A program made the position numbers and the translations under genes. The notes under the pieces are model-generated. The model was not told the DNA's origin. It did not search any database and saw nothing but the letters and a program-made list of their open reading frames with translations. DNA of 64,000 bases from Neofusicoccum parvum (Eukaryota > Ascomycota > Dothideomycetes > Botryosphaeriales > Botryosphaeriaceae), in contig CP087209.1 in assembly GCA_020912385.1 (NCBI GenBank), positions 806,001 through 870,000 on the forward strand, read 5' to 3'. This document shows, piece after piece, positions 35,701 to 45,710 of the stretch. Each line of letters starts with the position of its first letter. The first letter of the stretch is position 1.

Positions 35701-38700
35701 CCTCCCATCTCTTCTTGTTGCCTTGCATCTTCTGCGAGAGGAGAAGAAACTGAATGTTTTGACTAAAGATTTCCGGTCATCCGAGACGGGCAATTTGTCC
35801 CCCGTCCTTGCTCAGCTTGGACGTTGGTTGGACTGGGAATTCTGGGACTGGAAGCATGGTAGTCCTTATGGACTGGATGGTGCAAGTCTTGATCAATGGG
35901 TATTTGAGGACGGTATGTTCCCCCGTCCGAGGAAGAGATTATGTTTCCGTCTAAACGACACTCATGATCAGTGCTAACAGCTGAAAGATTCGATCACGTC
36001 TGTCACTCTTCCTACCCCTCCCTGGGACAGGCCACCCTCAATATTTGATTGGCTGGAGAAGATGCTTGATCCTCGCATCTCTCAGGGGTTCCCAACTCTG
36101 GACATGCTCATCGCCCAGCCAGACAAAGCTCAGCTGTCGCACCCTTCACAGTCTCTCGCCGAGGCTGTCGCTGCCTTGACTCCGAGGACAGCAGCACTCT
36201 GCAAATACTTATCCAAGATACGCAGGGGTGTCCAAACACCAAGCTTCCAGGTCGAAACAATGCTAGCAAGTGGAATTGACAATCGCATGTTGGAAACGTT
36301 CCCATCTGCGGTTGTCGCTGGCATCCGTGAGGCTATTGTTGAGTGCCAGTCAAGTCCGCCAACCACGTGGAATGAGACGCTTCTGGAAGTTGTCGGCAGA
36401 GAAGACCTGAATATGTTGCTCAGACCTGACGCTGAGTGGTCTCCAAGTTCAGCTTCCCTGATCGTAAGTAGAATTCCCTTGATTACAGCGGATCTTGCTG
36501 ACAATGATAGTCTACTCCTGGGGTTGCGAGCCGAGATGTGCACAGTATCTGCCAGTCCGCAGAGGCTAACGATTCGGCCCAGAGCTCCTCTGAAGCCGAC
36601 AGACACATGATCACCCGACTCATTTTCAGCGAGGACAGGCGCTATATCGAAGCGCTCCGTCTGCTTGAACCACTTCGTCCTGCCGTTGCAGAGTGTATCC
36701 CAGATCCATCATGGACCGAGGCGGAGCACTTGGACGCGCAGAAAAGCGTGATGCAATGGGTCATGCTCCGAACCTTTGCACTGCCGTCTGGGCATTCGAT
36801 GCTCCAGTTCGACAGCAAGAGGCCACTTGTTACCGAAAAGTACCCGTTGCATGGGTTTACTACGCTGTGTACCATGAAGCCTCTCAACAACACAGTGAGT
36901 GCCGACCGGAGTACGTACACCGAGGAAAAGTTCGCGTGGGCATTCTTCCATGCCGGTGTCTCAGCTGGTCTCAGCATTTCCCGACGAGCCAAGGGTATCG
37001 ACACTTCTTGGATTGCGTACAACAAGCCGGGAGAACTAAGCAACAAGCACGCTGGATTGCTCTTCGGGCTGGGCTTGAATGGCCACCTCAAGAACATTGC
37101 CAAATGGCTCTCATTCAAGTATCTTACGCCAAAGCACAGTATGACTTCAATTGGCTTGCTTCTTGGCCTGTCCGTCTCTTACATGGGAACGATGGACACG
37201 CTGGTTACTCGGCTACTCTCAGTGCACGTCACACGCATGCTGCCGCCCGGCGCCGCGGATCTCAACTTGCCTCCGCTGGCACAAACAACTGGACTGATGG
37301 GCATTGGGCTGCTCTATCTGAACAGCCAGCACCGGAGAATGAGCGAAATAATGCTCTCAGAGATCGAGCACGTCGAGCTGGAAGACCCTTCCGCACCAAC
37401 AGACAACATCCGGGACGAAGGCTATAGACTCGCTGCTGGATTTGCCTTGGGGCTCATCAATCTTGGCAATGGGAGCGATCTCCGCGGCCTCCACGATATG
37501 CGCTTGGTTGAGAGACTCCTTGCCGTAGCTGTCGGGCCAAAGCCTGTCGATGTCGTCCACGTCCTCGACCAAGCAACTGCCGGTGCTGTCATCGCAATAG
37601 CATTGGTCTTCATGAAAACCCAAAACGCTTCAGTAGCACGTAAGATCGACGTACCGGACACCATTCCTCAGTTCGACTACGTACGCCCTGATATCTTCTT
37701 GCTCCGAACGCTCGCGAAGCATCTGATTATGTGGGGCAACATCCAAGCAGATTGGAAATGGATGATCATGAACCTACCACCTGAGTATGTCGCCAACCAC
37801 AAACTCACAGATATCAAGGCCCTCCGTAGCGAGCACATGCCGTTCTACAACATCATGGCAGGCTTGCTCTGGAGTATTGGTCTGAAGCATGCCGGCACTG
37901 GCGATACCAAAGTGCGGGACTTCTTAGTTTCCTACCTGGATCAGTTCATCAGGCTGTGCCATCTGCCGGCCATTCGCTACGACGCACGTCTGACGCGGAA
38001 CACGGTGCGGAATTGTCAGGACCTGGTTGCGCTGTCGGCAGCAACCGTCATGGCTGGCACCGGCGACATCGTCGTCTTCCGTCGCCTGCGGCTGCTCCAC
38101 GGGCGCGTCAGTCCAGACGTTCCATACGGCTCACATTTCGCGGCCCACATGGCACTGGGCGCGCTCTTCGTCGCTGGCGGCAGCTACACCTTCAGCACGT
38201 CGAACCTCGCTATCGCCTCCCTCGTGTGCGCTTTCTACCCGCTCTTCCCTACCGACGTGCTGGACAACAAAGCGCACCTGCAAGCCTTCCGCCACTTCTG
38301 GGTCCTGGCCGCCGAGCCGCGCTGCGCCATCATCCGTGACGTCGAAACGCGGCGCGCCATCTCGCTCCCCCTCGCAGTCACGTTCAAAGACGGCACGACC
38401 AAAGAGTACACGGCGCCCTGCCTCCTTCCCGAGCTCGACACCATCGCCACCGTCCAAACCAACTCGGCAGAATACTGGCAGGTCACGCTCGACTTCGTGT
38501 CCAACCCCGCGCACCTCGCGGCCTTCAAGCGCACCCAGACCATCCACGCCCGCCGGCGCCCGGCGCACTCATCGGCGCTGCACGCGTCCACGTTCAACGC
38601 CACGCTCTCGGCGCTCAACGACAACCAGCTCGCCCTGCGGTCGGCGCCGTCGCGCCAGGTCCTCTGGGACTGGATCTTCGACCTGCCGGCGCTGCGCGGC

Positions 38701-39084
38701 GGCGACCAGCACCTGCGGACGGGCTTCCCGCTGCCCATCGTCAGCAAGGCGGACGTGTCGGCGCTGGTCATCCCGACGGACACCAGCAACACGGCGGCGT
38801 CGGGGCTGGCGACGGGCGGGCTGACGACGAGCAGCGCGTCCGGCGGGATCGAGCTGCTGACGGACTCGAAGACGAGCCCGGTGGACGAGCGGCTGGTGCT
38901 CAGGACGGCGGCGCTGCGGGGGTGGGACGCGGACGGGCTGCGGAACCTGCGGCTGCTGTTCAGGTGGGCGGAGAGGGCGGCGGAGGAGGGGGGGAGGGTG
39001 AGGTGGTTGGGGAGGGAGGTGCTGGAGGGGTTGAGGGCGGTGGTGGGGGAGAGGGGGAGAGGGGTTGGTGGCGGGGTTGTTTGA
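32711..39084 (+). CDS. APC1: Anaphase-promoting complex subunit 1 (APC1/BimE)
   Basis: This is the largest scaffold subunit of the APC/C ubiquitin ligase, about 2056 residues. The exons are 32711-34486, 34568-35912, 35988-36463 and 36511-39084. N-terminal part: a propeller-like start (MASVRSLGVRTPAALPYLVQ, SRGGIIRKVYNF, FLKTQAHVFFLAGSSHVVNL) with the family's VTVNYERRIYSVWYASYI segment and a long Ser-rich insert. C-terminal part: PC (proteasome/cyclosome) repeats, for example HAGLLFGLGLNGHLKNIAK near residue 1380, YRLAAGFALGLINLGNG near 1507 and SHFAAHMALGALFVAGGSYT near 1738. The first intron has a weak donor (GTGCAC at 34487; GTGCGC at 34505 is the alternative) and ends GTATTAG. It is a multiple of three long and carries an in-frame TAG at its last bases. 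The Gly/Arg-rich C-terminus is GC-driven. Confidence 0.95.
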
Positions 39085-39383
39085 TGGGGGGATGAGGCGG
39101 TGTTGATGCGGAAGACGTCGGGGTGGGTGGTCGCTGTGAGGTTGAAAGGAGCGGCAGGTGGAAAGAAGAGAAGTTGGAGTGATGTGGAGTGGTTGGGGTA
39201 TGGTTGTTTTTGTTGTGCATAGCGCGGTGTCATCGTTTTTGAAGTGCAGCAAAATAGAAGGGTATTTCATTCCAAAGCCCTCGGGCCTCCAAGGGTCTCG
39301 TGAAGTGTCCAAACAAAGTTGCGGCGGGGCTGCTAACGTTACATGAAATATAATACAAGTGAAGTATATCAGACCTTTCCTTC

Positions 39384-39941
39384 TCAATGTGCATGACCTA
39401 ACGACCGGCGGTGAAGAAACTGTAGACTCTGCAACGGCGTTGGAAATATGAGAGCCCTCCATGGCCGAACGTTGTCCATTCGAGATGTGTTGCACAGCGA
39501 CCCAGGACCGATGAGGCGGGAGACAGGAATGGCCCATAGGAGGACAGGGGCCGGAGTGGCTACGGTTGTACCGGAGTGAGCTACAGGCGGACCTCGCACA
39601 GCTGACGCACCTGTAACCCTGGCGCCCACACCCCTCTCGAGGTCCTGTTCTTCAGAATCGTCAGTTCCATGCATGACGCTGAGATGGAAGGATCTACCCG
39701 GCGAGGCGTGCTTCCGAGCTCTCCATATGTGCCGCAATTTCTTGCGGAAAATGTACCCGGCGCAGGGTAGAACGATGGTGATGAGGAGGGATATCAGGGC
39801 AAGAAGTGCTTCCTTGGACCACCCTGAAGTCTCGGAGGACTTGTCAGAACGGGGGGAAATTGAGGGTGTCGTAGAGGTTCCTGGCCTGGTCAGTATATTG
39901 TGTGAGATCGGTTCTCGGCTGCGGTTGCCATCAATCACCAT
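39384..39941 (-). CDS. WSKEA family membrane protein, paralogue A
   Basis: This is the first of four same-strand paralogues. I do not recognise the family. After a Ser/Thr/Pro-rich N-terminus comes SGWSKEALLALISLLITIVL, one predicted transmembrane helix with a central Pro, then the basic RKKLRHIWRARK. By the positive-inside rule this places the C-terminus in the cytosol. The alignment with B, C and D predicts a 48-nt phase-1 intron at 39650-39697 (GTAGAT...CTGAAG), joining SP to EQDLERG. It is a multiple of three, so the unspliced frame also reads through. The spliced length from the ATG at 39941 is 169 residues. The start is uncertain: the sequence ACTGACCAG/GCCAG just inside it looks like an intron end, so a short upstream exon is possible. 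The C-terminal SPY...W motif of the other copies is not recognisable in frame. Confidence 0.7.
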   Translation of the reverse strand: MVIDGNRSREPISHNILTRPGTSTTPSISPRSDKSSETSGWSKEALLALISLLITIVLPCAGYIFRKKLRHIWRARKHASPGRSFHLSVMHGTDDSEEQDLERGVGARVTGASAVRGPPVAHSGTTVATPAPVLLWAIPVSRLIGPGSLCNTSRMDNVRPWRALIFPTPLQSLQFLHRRSLGHAH

Positions 39942-40057
39942 TTACTGAACTCAACTCCATGATAAAATGTACGGCAGAAAATGGTACAGGGTGTGACATG
40001 CGGCAACAAGCGACAGAACGGCCTGATGAAAGACGCATGTTAAGGAGCGAGGCTCTT

Positions 40058-40066
40058 GTATATATG
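40058..40066 (-). promoter_or_regulatory. TATA-like box of paralogue A
   Basis: CATATATAC on the minus strand lies about 117 bp before the ATG at 39941. The other three paralogues have comparable elements at 90-190 bp. Confidence 0.4.
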
Positions 40067-40205
40067 TGTTTAACTATGAAGACCCGGGGTTGCCCGGCTG
40101 GCCATCTACACTCCACTTTGGTAATTATGGCTGTGCTGAGCAGCGCGCCCGTACCACTAAGACGTGACGGGTAATCAGCAACTATTACAGGCGACCGATC
40201 TCCTC

Positions 40206-40255
40206 CGTCGCTGCTACCAATCAAGGCCTGCGTCGCTGCTGCCAATCGAGGCCGG
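40206..40255 (+). repeat. 25-bp imperfect tandem duplication
   Basis: Two adjacent 25-bp copies, each starting CGTCGCTGCT and containing CCAATC, differ at three positions, mostly A/G changes. Confidence 0.75.
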
Positions 40256-41074
40256 CCATGCTGGCGTTTGCTGCAACCCTTGTGCAGCGAACAAGTTTTC
40301 GCGCCCGCGGATTCGCTGCCCACCACCCCGCTACCTGTATATGCCCTCAGTGGCACTCCGTGGCCCCCGCCCGCCACCGGACATCGCTTCACATCCACAG
40401 GCACTGCGCCTTGCAAGGCCGCACACAGGGTTCTCGGGTCGTAGTTGAGCCGCGTGCAGACACGCCTGCTCTTGCCGCCCCAGTCCTTCTCGCTGGCTGC
40501 TGCAAAGCCATCGCGCACAGTGGTAAGTATTCTGTGCAAGGCTGTCGTTGTTCAACTTTGCAGAATTCAACGCGAGCGCATATTCTCAGTCTCCTCGAAT
40601 TCATCCTGATTTCGTTGTTTGAGTGTTGCCTAATGCTCAACAAGCATTTTCCTTGACAAAGTCCAAGCTGGACCGGCGGCTCGGCTCGGATCGCTCGGCC
40701 AACTAACCGCTTTAGTCCACCGCTACCATTGCATGCGGATTTGGAGAGCATTATAGGCGATGTGGCTCATTCCACTTCGGCTTCTGCCACGAATGAGTGG
40801 ATTTGAGGTGTTGGGTCCTTGTTTCTGATCTACATTTACAACCTCAGCGTCTACGACGCTACCTCCGATCTCCGCCAAACCAAATGCAACCAGGTTATCC
40901 AGCCACGCATCCCCAAGTTTTGTTCATCGAGACATTGCAAGAGCTACAAAGCTCTCTCAAGCTACATGGTTCAGTATCTGTAGAACTCTAGAGACTAGAG
41001 AGGTGCGGTGTACCGGTTTTCATTAGTGCAAAGCCAGTACCAAGGGCCAGACGAGCGGTCAGAAGTGCGGTCGC

Positions 41075-41083
41075 ATATTTAAA
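41075..41083 (+). promoter_or_regulatory. TATA-like box of the 41136 gene
   Basis: ATATTTAAA lies about 53 bp before the ATG, followed by a short A/C-rich leader. Confidence 0.45.
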
Positions 41084-41135
41084 GCACGGAATTCATCATG
41101 CACAAGAACTACATTCTATCGGCACCTCTGTCATC

Positions 41136-42413
41136 ATGGCGTATTCGGATGCATCAGACATCGAAGGCGAAGAATATGGCACGAGCTATCACGCCTCCAG
41201 TTCCCCTACACCTGCGCCAGAAACGGAGACCGAACAGATCCGCGAGATCCTAAAAGACGTCCCCACAATGGAGTGCCCAGAGAGTGTGAGAACAAAACAA
41301 CCATATGCCATGGGAACATGGTCATTCGAGCGCAGTGTCTTGGACCCACGCTGCATCACGATAGAAGACGACGTCAAGACCGAGGATTTTTGGGAGCATT
41401 TTGGCACCTCCGCGCCCATGTGCGCATCAGGCGGATTTGAGGCTTATAAAATGATACCAGCTCTCAAAGACACGAGCATATGGGTTCCGACAAACGACAA
41501 CTCCATCGCGTCCGTGCGTAACGAATAAGCTGCACTGCGCTACCACCTCCACAACGAAAGCGAGCACGAAGCCAAAGCATTCGAACTCTTATTACGGGCC
41601 GAGAGATGCCATCCAGGAGTCTTGCCGACGACGCAACATACCATTTCAGAGCGGATGATCAAGTTCAGTATGAAGCCGCAGCGCAATGAAGCCTGGAAGC
41701 CCCCACCAGTTCTCCAGACCAGTGACGCCGACGCTACACCGGACTTCTCGTTCGACGTCAACCCCAGCTGCACGTACTGGCTGTCCCTACGAACGTTTGA
41801 CCCAAAGCACTGGAGCAAGATCACGGATTATGTCTACGCAGCCCAAGATAGGATGATCTGCCCTTATTTGACGGCCGAGATCAGGCAAAACGCCACAGAC
41901 GCAGACGGGACTGCATCTCTGGAAGCCATGCACCGTATGGCCTCATCCGCAGCAATGGCTGTATACAACAGATACAAGCTCCGGGAAAACTTGATGCCTG
42001 CCACATCCTACAACGGCGAAAGGTCATGGGCGGCTGAAGACCGTGCGGACATGAAGCACTATGGCCTACTCATGGCAGGCGTCGAGTACAGTTTCTGGGT
42101 GATTGAAGCTAAAGCCAAGTATTTAGGCGGTACCACCGCGGGCTGGGAAGGTTGCTCGGCGAGGCGTTTGGTCCGAGGGAGGCTTGACATCGAGCCACAA
42201 GTCAAGATATTTGCGGAGTGGCTGAACGAGATACACCGTTGGGGTCTCACCGTCCACGCTCCTGAAGTTCAATATGACATCAACGTTTGTATTGGCCTTT
42301 TGAATGCAGTGCGGCCGGAAAAGAAGCGGAAGAGAGAGGGCGTCAGTGGTGCTTATGACGATGGCGGGCCTCAAAGACACCGTGTTCCGGATGATCATCA
42401 GCATGGGTTTTAA
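41136..42413 (+). CDS. Uncharacterised fungal protein, nuclease-like fold suspected; interrupted by an internal stop or a 60-nt intron
   Basis: The reading frame from 41136 continues to 42413 except for one TAA at 41526-41528. Coding-like sequence continues on both sides in the same frame (NDNSIASVRNE, then AALRYHLHNESEHEAKAFEL). Either a 60-nt intron at 41518-41577 (GTAACG...AAAG, phase-compatible but with no good branch point) removes the stop, or the gene is a young pseudogene. The body has a pattern I recall from a large unnamed fungal family: CPYLTAEIRQ, AVYNRYKL, HYGLLMAGVEYSFWVIEA, GWEGCSARRL and WLNEIHRWGLTVHAPEV. The usual form of the first motif is CP[FY]LT[VI]EFK, which looks like the E-x-K of a PD-(D/E)XK-type core; here it reads E-I-R. 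The tail is Lys/Arg-rich (RPEKKRKRE), a possible nuclear signal. The nuclease idea is inference only. Confidence 0.6.
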
Positions 42414-42700
42414 AATTATTCTTGTGTTCAGATTGCTTATAGAGAGTCCAGTCACCCGATGGCATATTGTAGACTACTGCTACATGCTGAAGTGTACTGG
42501 CATTAGCAGTGGAAGGGTATGTGACTGGGCCAAGTGTGCTTCTGTACTGGCCAAGATGACTGCACAGACTAGAGTCTTGCCCAGGTCCTCGACTCGGCAG
42601 CATTTAGAAAAAAAATCCTTTGATTTAATATGTCTAGGAGCCATCCCAATGCGACGATCGGCAAGGCTGTACATCCGCAGACTGCCCAACCTGTGCAAGC

Positions 42701-43105
42701 TCAGTCTTCTTGTTGTACATTTTGTAGCCGCCACAAGTCCTCCCAGTCAGATGTTTCGATTCGGGACACGTCGTAGGGTGACTGATATGAACAAAGGTCG
42801 ATAAGAGAAATGCCTCCAGTATCACTTGTGGTTACTGCCTCGGCATCTTCCTCGACAGAAAGTCAGCTCAATGTGCACGCGACATATTTGCGATCAATGA
42901 TGAGAATGCACTGACCAGGTTGTTGCCGCCCGCGGCGTTTGGTCTTGGGGATATGGTGTCGGAAGACATATGCAGCAACCGGAACGAAAATCGATATGAA
43001 GAGACCAGTCAAAGTAAGAAGAGCTTCTTTAGACCATCCGGACGGTTCAGTGTTGAAGTTTCCGGGAGAAGGCTGAGAATTATTGCTGACCAAGGGTCTT
43101 TCCAT
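42701..43105 (-). CDS. WSKEA family membrane protein, paralogue B
   Basis: Exon 1 (42916-43105) encodes MERPLVSNNSQPSPGNFN, then SGWSKEALLTLTGLFISIF with Pro and a predicted transmembrane helix, then RHHIPKTKRRGRQQP. Exon 2 (42701-42834) encodes VTTSDTGGISLIDLCSYQ and SPYDVSRIETSDWEDLWRL and ends QQED. The total is 107 residues. The 81-nt phase-1 intron has donor GTCAGT, branch GAGCTGAC and acceptor GAGGCAG. The exon-2 tail closely matches paralogue C, which is why I accept an exon that lies outside any long open frame. The acceptor is displaced relative to the other copies, and the acidic block that should open exon 2 lies inside the intron. A further in-frame ATG at 43171 is possible, but the start at 43105 resembles that of C. 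The gene is convergent with the 41136 gene, with 287 bp between stops. Confidence 0.72.
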
Positions 43106-44240
43106 TGCGAGGGTTTCACCGAATACTGGGCAGTCTGGAGGTAATGATGAAGATACCGGAAGTGCATCCACTCTTGAAAGGCGACAGGCTGTAATTCATA
43201 TAGCTGCCCATGAAAGAATGATTCTCATCTCCAAAGGAGCGGGTACAGCGTGAAGCGCGATTTATACATACGGAGGGGCTGACATCGGACAGGGATGGTA
43301 CAACGGCACTCGCCTGCATACGATCAACCGGAGCTTTGCATATGGGATCAACCGCTGATTTGCGGCCGCTGCGCCGTACTTACAAGGATATGCGACCACA
43401 CTAGCGCCCTTTGCCTGCTGACGCCGCGCGCTTACTTTCATGATTAGTGACCTTTTGCATACTCACTACAAGATCCAGACATACTTCACGACGTCCACAA
43501 GCCACAACAGGGAGGGGCCGCTCCACAGCAACACGGCGTGCCTCAGATCATGAGTCCACTTTCGGCGATGTGCAGGTAAATAATCCGGGCCCCGCACCCC
43601 TCTTCGCGCTAGACCACGGAGGGTTGTCGTGTGGCCTTTGTCGAGCCTTGCAGGATTCTGCCGAGTTTTGCTGCGTTTTGCTGAGCCACCATCACCAAGC
43701 TGCGCGGCCGCCCGATCTTGCAACTTGCAGACAGTGAGTGCCATCCGTCAACTTCCGTAGTTATCGATTTTGGCCATGCCACCTGTCGAAAACTCTGCCA
43801 TGATACGAGCTATGGCATGTGTTATGGTAGTATGCACCCCGTCGCTCTCCTACGCAGTTGCTACATTGAAGTCTGTTAAACTCTTCTGTCTCCTTTGTTT
43901 AACATGAACTTGAATGATCAGACACGACATACTGGTCTGAGAAATCTTGAAGTCAATTTGCTAGCGAATTTGATGAATTCACCCAGGGACGAAAGAACAT
44001 CTGCGGCCCCCTTTCCGGAGCTCAGCTAACAAGACTGATGGGCAAAAACTCAAACTGGCATTCCATGTTGTGCCTTTCCTATATACTTCACGTCAAACGA
44101 ACAAAACCAAAACGTTGTTAAAACATCAACCTGCAATCCCCAGGGCGAGTTGAGGCGCCCTGAGCCCCTGCTGAGTCTACCAAGCTTATTTCAAGGCTCT
44201 CTAGAACTCCCGGAATCGTCTTCAGATCATCACAAGTTCT
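43106..44240. other. Intergenic region between paralogues B and C
   Basis: 1.1 kb holds the promoter of B and the 3' region of C. Short frames around 43450-43740 on both strands show no relation to the family. Nothing else is supported. Confidence 0.45.
43258..43269 (-). promoter_or_regulatory. TATA-like box of paralogue B
   Basis: TATGTATAAATC on the minus strand lies about 155 bp before the ATG at 43105. Confidence 0.45.
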
Positions 44241-44714
44241 TCACCTAGCCGAAATGTCCAGTGAAGTTACCGCTGCGGCAGCTGGTGGAAGGAACTGTGA
44301 GGGTTCCAGTCTGTGGCAACCATGACGCGTTCGCAGGCGGAAAAGCTCTTCCCAGTCGGATGTCTCTACTTGAGAGGCAGCATAAGGAGATTCGAAGTCC
44401 CAGAGGTGGATGGAGTCCAAGACGTGGGGGTCGGGAGTGACGGTGACAGCGGCATTGGCGGAAGTAGCCGCTTCGATATCTCGGCCTCCGGAGGATTTCA
44501 ATGTCAGTGCCTGCCTTGAGGCTCTCCGACTGCGGAGCTCACCGGGATGGAGGTTCTCGAAAGACGTGCGGATGCCGTGCATCTTGTGCCGGACTATCAA
44601 CGCAACGCAGGGCAGAAGGACTGAAACGAGGAGGGTGACCAAGGCGATGAGAGCTTCTTTGGACCATCCCGAGAGCTCGTTGTTCGAGTCCCGTGTAGGA
44701 TTTTGTTCCCTCAT
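44241..44714 (-). CDS. WSKEA family membrane protein, paralogue C
   Basis: The start MREQNPTRDSNNEL at 44714 is followed directly by SGWSKEALIALVTLLVSVLL, then PC and one predicted transmembrane helix, then RHKMHGIRTSFENLHP. Paralogue alignment predicts a 57-nt phase-1 intron at 44486-44542 (GTGAGC, branch GCACTGAC, acceptor CGGAG). Splicing joins HPG to RDIEAATSANAAVTV, and exon 2 continues LDSIHLWDFE, SPYAASQVETSDWEELFRL and an Ala-rich tail. The spliced product is 138 residues. The intron is a multiple of three and open, so the unspliced form is also readable. The frame could extend upstream to 44894, but that part has no counterpart in B or D. The C-terminal acidic motif with Trp is the best preserved with B, and the basic-acidic charge pattern is the same. 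Confidence 0.75.
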   Translation of the reverse strand: MREQNPTRDSNNELSGWSKEALIALVTLLVSVLLPCVALIVRHKMHGIRTSFENLHPGELRSRRASRQALTLKSSGGRDIEAATSANAAVTVTPDPHVLDSIHLWDFESPYAASQVETSDWEELFRLRTRHGCHRLEPSQFLPPAAAAVTSLDISAR

Positions 44715-45710
44715 GCTCGCAGCTGCCACTTCGCATTGACGGGTGCGCCTGTGACTAAGATGGACTCTCAGGTGGCAGATCGAGAATGGTCCCTCGGAAC
44801 ATGGAGTAGGCAAAGTAAAGATCTGCAAGCTGTAGTAACTTGGTATGAAGAATGAACGCCATGAAGACGAATGATGTACCGAGGCCAGCAACACGTGGGG
44901 TATTTAAAGGAGAGCAACCCAGCCCGGAGCCTCAATGAGATTGACCGGTAGCATGCGTAGGGCTGCGGCGTTGGACGAATGCCGTTGTAGCACTAAACGA
45001 CACACCCTCGTGCAGGTGTGACTCGCAGCACGGCCTCCCCCAGATGCCTCGGTCGAGAGCGCGTTGAAATGTGCTCTGCACGACGTAATCCTGAAACTGA
45101 AGGTCCACAACAGCGGGTCACAGTTCTGAAGAATTGGTTGGCAGGATTCCTGAACGGGTTAGGTGGTGACGCTGGCAGGGTTACAGGATATATTGTGCAG
45201 GGGTAGTCTTGGGGGAGTCGCCGCGGAAGAGGAGGCCTGAACTCGGCGAGGTCGACGTTCGGGGGGACAATGTGCAACGATACAGAGCGTAGTCCCGCAT
45301 CTGAGCGCGGACCCCATGGGTACATAAGACAGACTTACGATTAGTGTCGAAATTTTCGCAGAGCACAGAAATTGACCTGCCGCCGAGGCCGCGCCCATGT
45401 CCCTCGCACCTTCTTCGCCGCCCGCTACAATAATCTTTTCTGCGTACAATCCAACAAGCTCGCATCTAAAACAGCTGCTTGGTTTTGCTTCACGACTTTG
45501 GCGAATTGATTATGGTTGAGCGGGAGGAGCGGTTGGCTGAGGATCCGCCGGGACACATGCACAGCTCGCCCGGAGTCGATGTTCTGGTATCATGGAATGC
45601 TCTTGTATGTTTGAAATGGCATGCTGCCTTGTGGGCCACGCTCCATACTGCTTTCCTCAGTCTCTGCCGGCGTCCTCTACAACCGTGATCGTCCTTTGCT
45701 TTTCCACACT
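44715..45710. other. Intergenic region between paralogues C and D
   Basis: About 1 kb with the promoter of C and the 3' region of D. The overlapping frames at 45159-45465 do not resemble any family member. Confidence 0.45.
44901..44910 (-). promoter_or_regulatory. TATA-like box of paralogue C
   Basis: CCTTTAAATA on the minus strand lies about 187 bp before the ATG at 44714. A CACGTG core is adjacent at 44893-44898. Confidence 0.4.

Larger units (their letters stand above)
39942..41135. other. Intergenic region between paralogue A and the 41136 gene
   Basis: About 1.2 kb carries both divergent promoters and a 25-bp imperfect duplication. No additional coding sequence is supported. Confidence 0.45.

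Noticed and set aside
38235..39233. 332- and 322-codon minus-strand frames opposite the APC1 3' end
   Set aside because: Shadows of the GC-rich APC1 coding sequence.
42863..43171. Paralogue B read as a single 102-residue exon ending RKYVACTLS
   Set aside because: The tail after QQPG has no counterpart in C or D, whereas a downstream exon matches the family C-terminus.
44241..44894. Paralogue C read as a 218-residue unspliced protein starting at 44894
   Set aside because: The extra N-terminus and the 19-residue retained intron have no match in the other copies; the region includes promoter-like sequence.
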